From Euglena gracilis (taxonomy: Eukaryota > Euglenida > Euglenophyceae > Euglenales), in assembly GCA_039621445.1 (NCBI GenBank), contig CP154955.1, positions 28,775,471-28,839,470 on the forward strand: 64,000 bases of DNA, given 5' to 3'. A model generated the notes under the pieces. The model was given only the letters and a program-made list of their open reading frames with translations. It did not search any database and was not told where the DNA came from. Below are positions 63,780 through 64,000 of this stretch, one piece after another; position 1 is the stretch's first letter, and each line of letters opens with the position of its first letter. Both the position numbers and the translations under genes were made by a program.

Positions 63780-63835
63780 CCCCCATACCCCATACCCCAT
63801 ACCCCATACCACCCCCATACCCCAGGTATGGGGGC
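63780..63835. repeat. (CCATACC)n heptanucleotide repeat, second array
   Basis: About 5 units plus an inverted GGTATGGGG at its right end. Each array lies next to a copy of the segment AACCTCATCTT. Confidence 0.8.
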
Positions 63836-64000
63836 CCCACTTTGTGCCATATGTGAAAAAGCAATGGTAAAAAAGCTTTGGACCAGAAACCAGTTTCCTC
63901 AAAGGTCCAAATGAAAAAAAAATCGTCCAATACAACAATCGTCCAATACAATAAGAGAACAAGGAAAACACACGTCTGAAGGATGACTGCCGCCGAGGTC

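Noticed and set aside
63565-63835. Telomere array
   Set aside because: The unit CCATACC is not TTTAGGG, TTAGGG or a known variant, and the arrays are short, interrupted and interstitial.
1-64000. CRISPR array or bacterial defence island
   Set aside because: No regularly spaced direct repeats with unique spacers. Introns, LTRs and DIRS elements show that the DNA is eukaryotic.
1-64000. Dinoflagellate spliced-leader relics (TAGCCATTTTGGCTCAAG-like)
   Set aside because: Only generic TTTTGGCCA repeats at 49 kb were seen. No convincing leader copy was found, so the organism assignment stays open.

Overview
The window is eukaryotic nuclear DNA from a protist with a large, repeat-rich genome, most likely a microalga. 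The evidence is spliced genes with kilobase-size introns (some apparently with GC-AG boundaries), DIRS and Ty3/gypsy retroelements, many microsatellites and long G/C homopolymers. GC-AG introns and genes sharing a strand would fit a dinoflagellate, and a haptophyte is also possible. No spliced-leader, rRNA or plastid marker settles it.

Layout. (1) 1-9.6 kb, minus strand: a decayed chromodomain Ty3/gypsy element, here called element II, whose gag is followed by a Dcm-like cytosine-5 DNA methyltransferase domain and then by protease, RT, RNase H, integrase and chromodomain. (2) 9.6-12.0 kb: its leader and unassigned sequence. (3) 12.0-21.0 kb: two degenerate DIRS copies (1 and 2); copy 1 is interrupted by a small non-autonomous LTR element. 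(4) 21.1-48.26 kb: a nest. DIRS copy 3 (minus) is split by a 13.5 kb GC-rich gypsy element, here called element I, with the same gag-methyltransferase-pol-chromodomain order. Copy 3 is split again in its terminal repeat by DIRS copy 4 (plus), which is itself split in its terminal repeat by the nearly intact DIRS copy 5 (plus). Removing the insertions leaves DIRS elements of about 4.50, 4.63 and 4.57 kb, which supports the reconstruction. (5) 48.3-64 kb: host sequence with two minus-strand genes. One is a 12-exon tocopherol-cyclase-like gene (about 58.9 to 49.5 kb). The other is the 3' end of a cation-diffusion-facilitator (zinc transporter) gene (63.0 to 61.8 kb). Their introns hold microsatellites, tRNA-like fragments and foldbacks.

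How the parts relate. The main point of interest is that two clearly diverged gypsy lineages share a DNA methyltransferase domain between gag and protease. In both, gag and the methyltransferase are in the same frame, separated by a single stop codon (TAG in element II, TGA in element I), which suggests readthrough expression. The DIRS elements carry an RT-RNase H-adenine-methyltransferase-like ORF lying wholly inside a longer gag/tyrosine-recombinase ORF in another frame.
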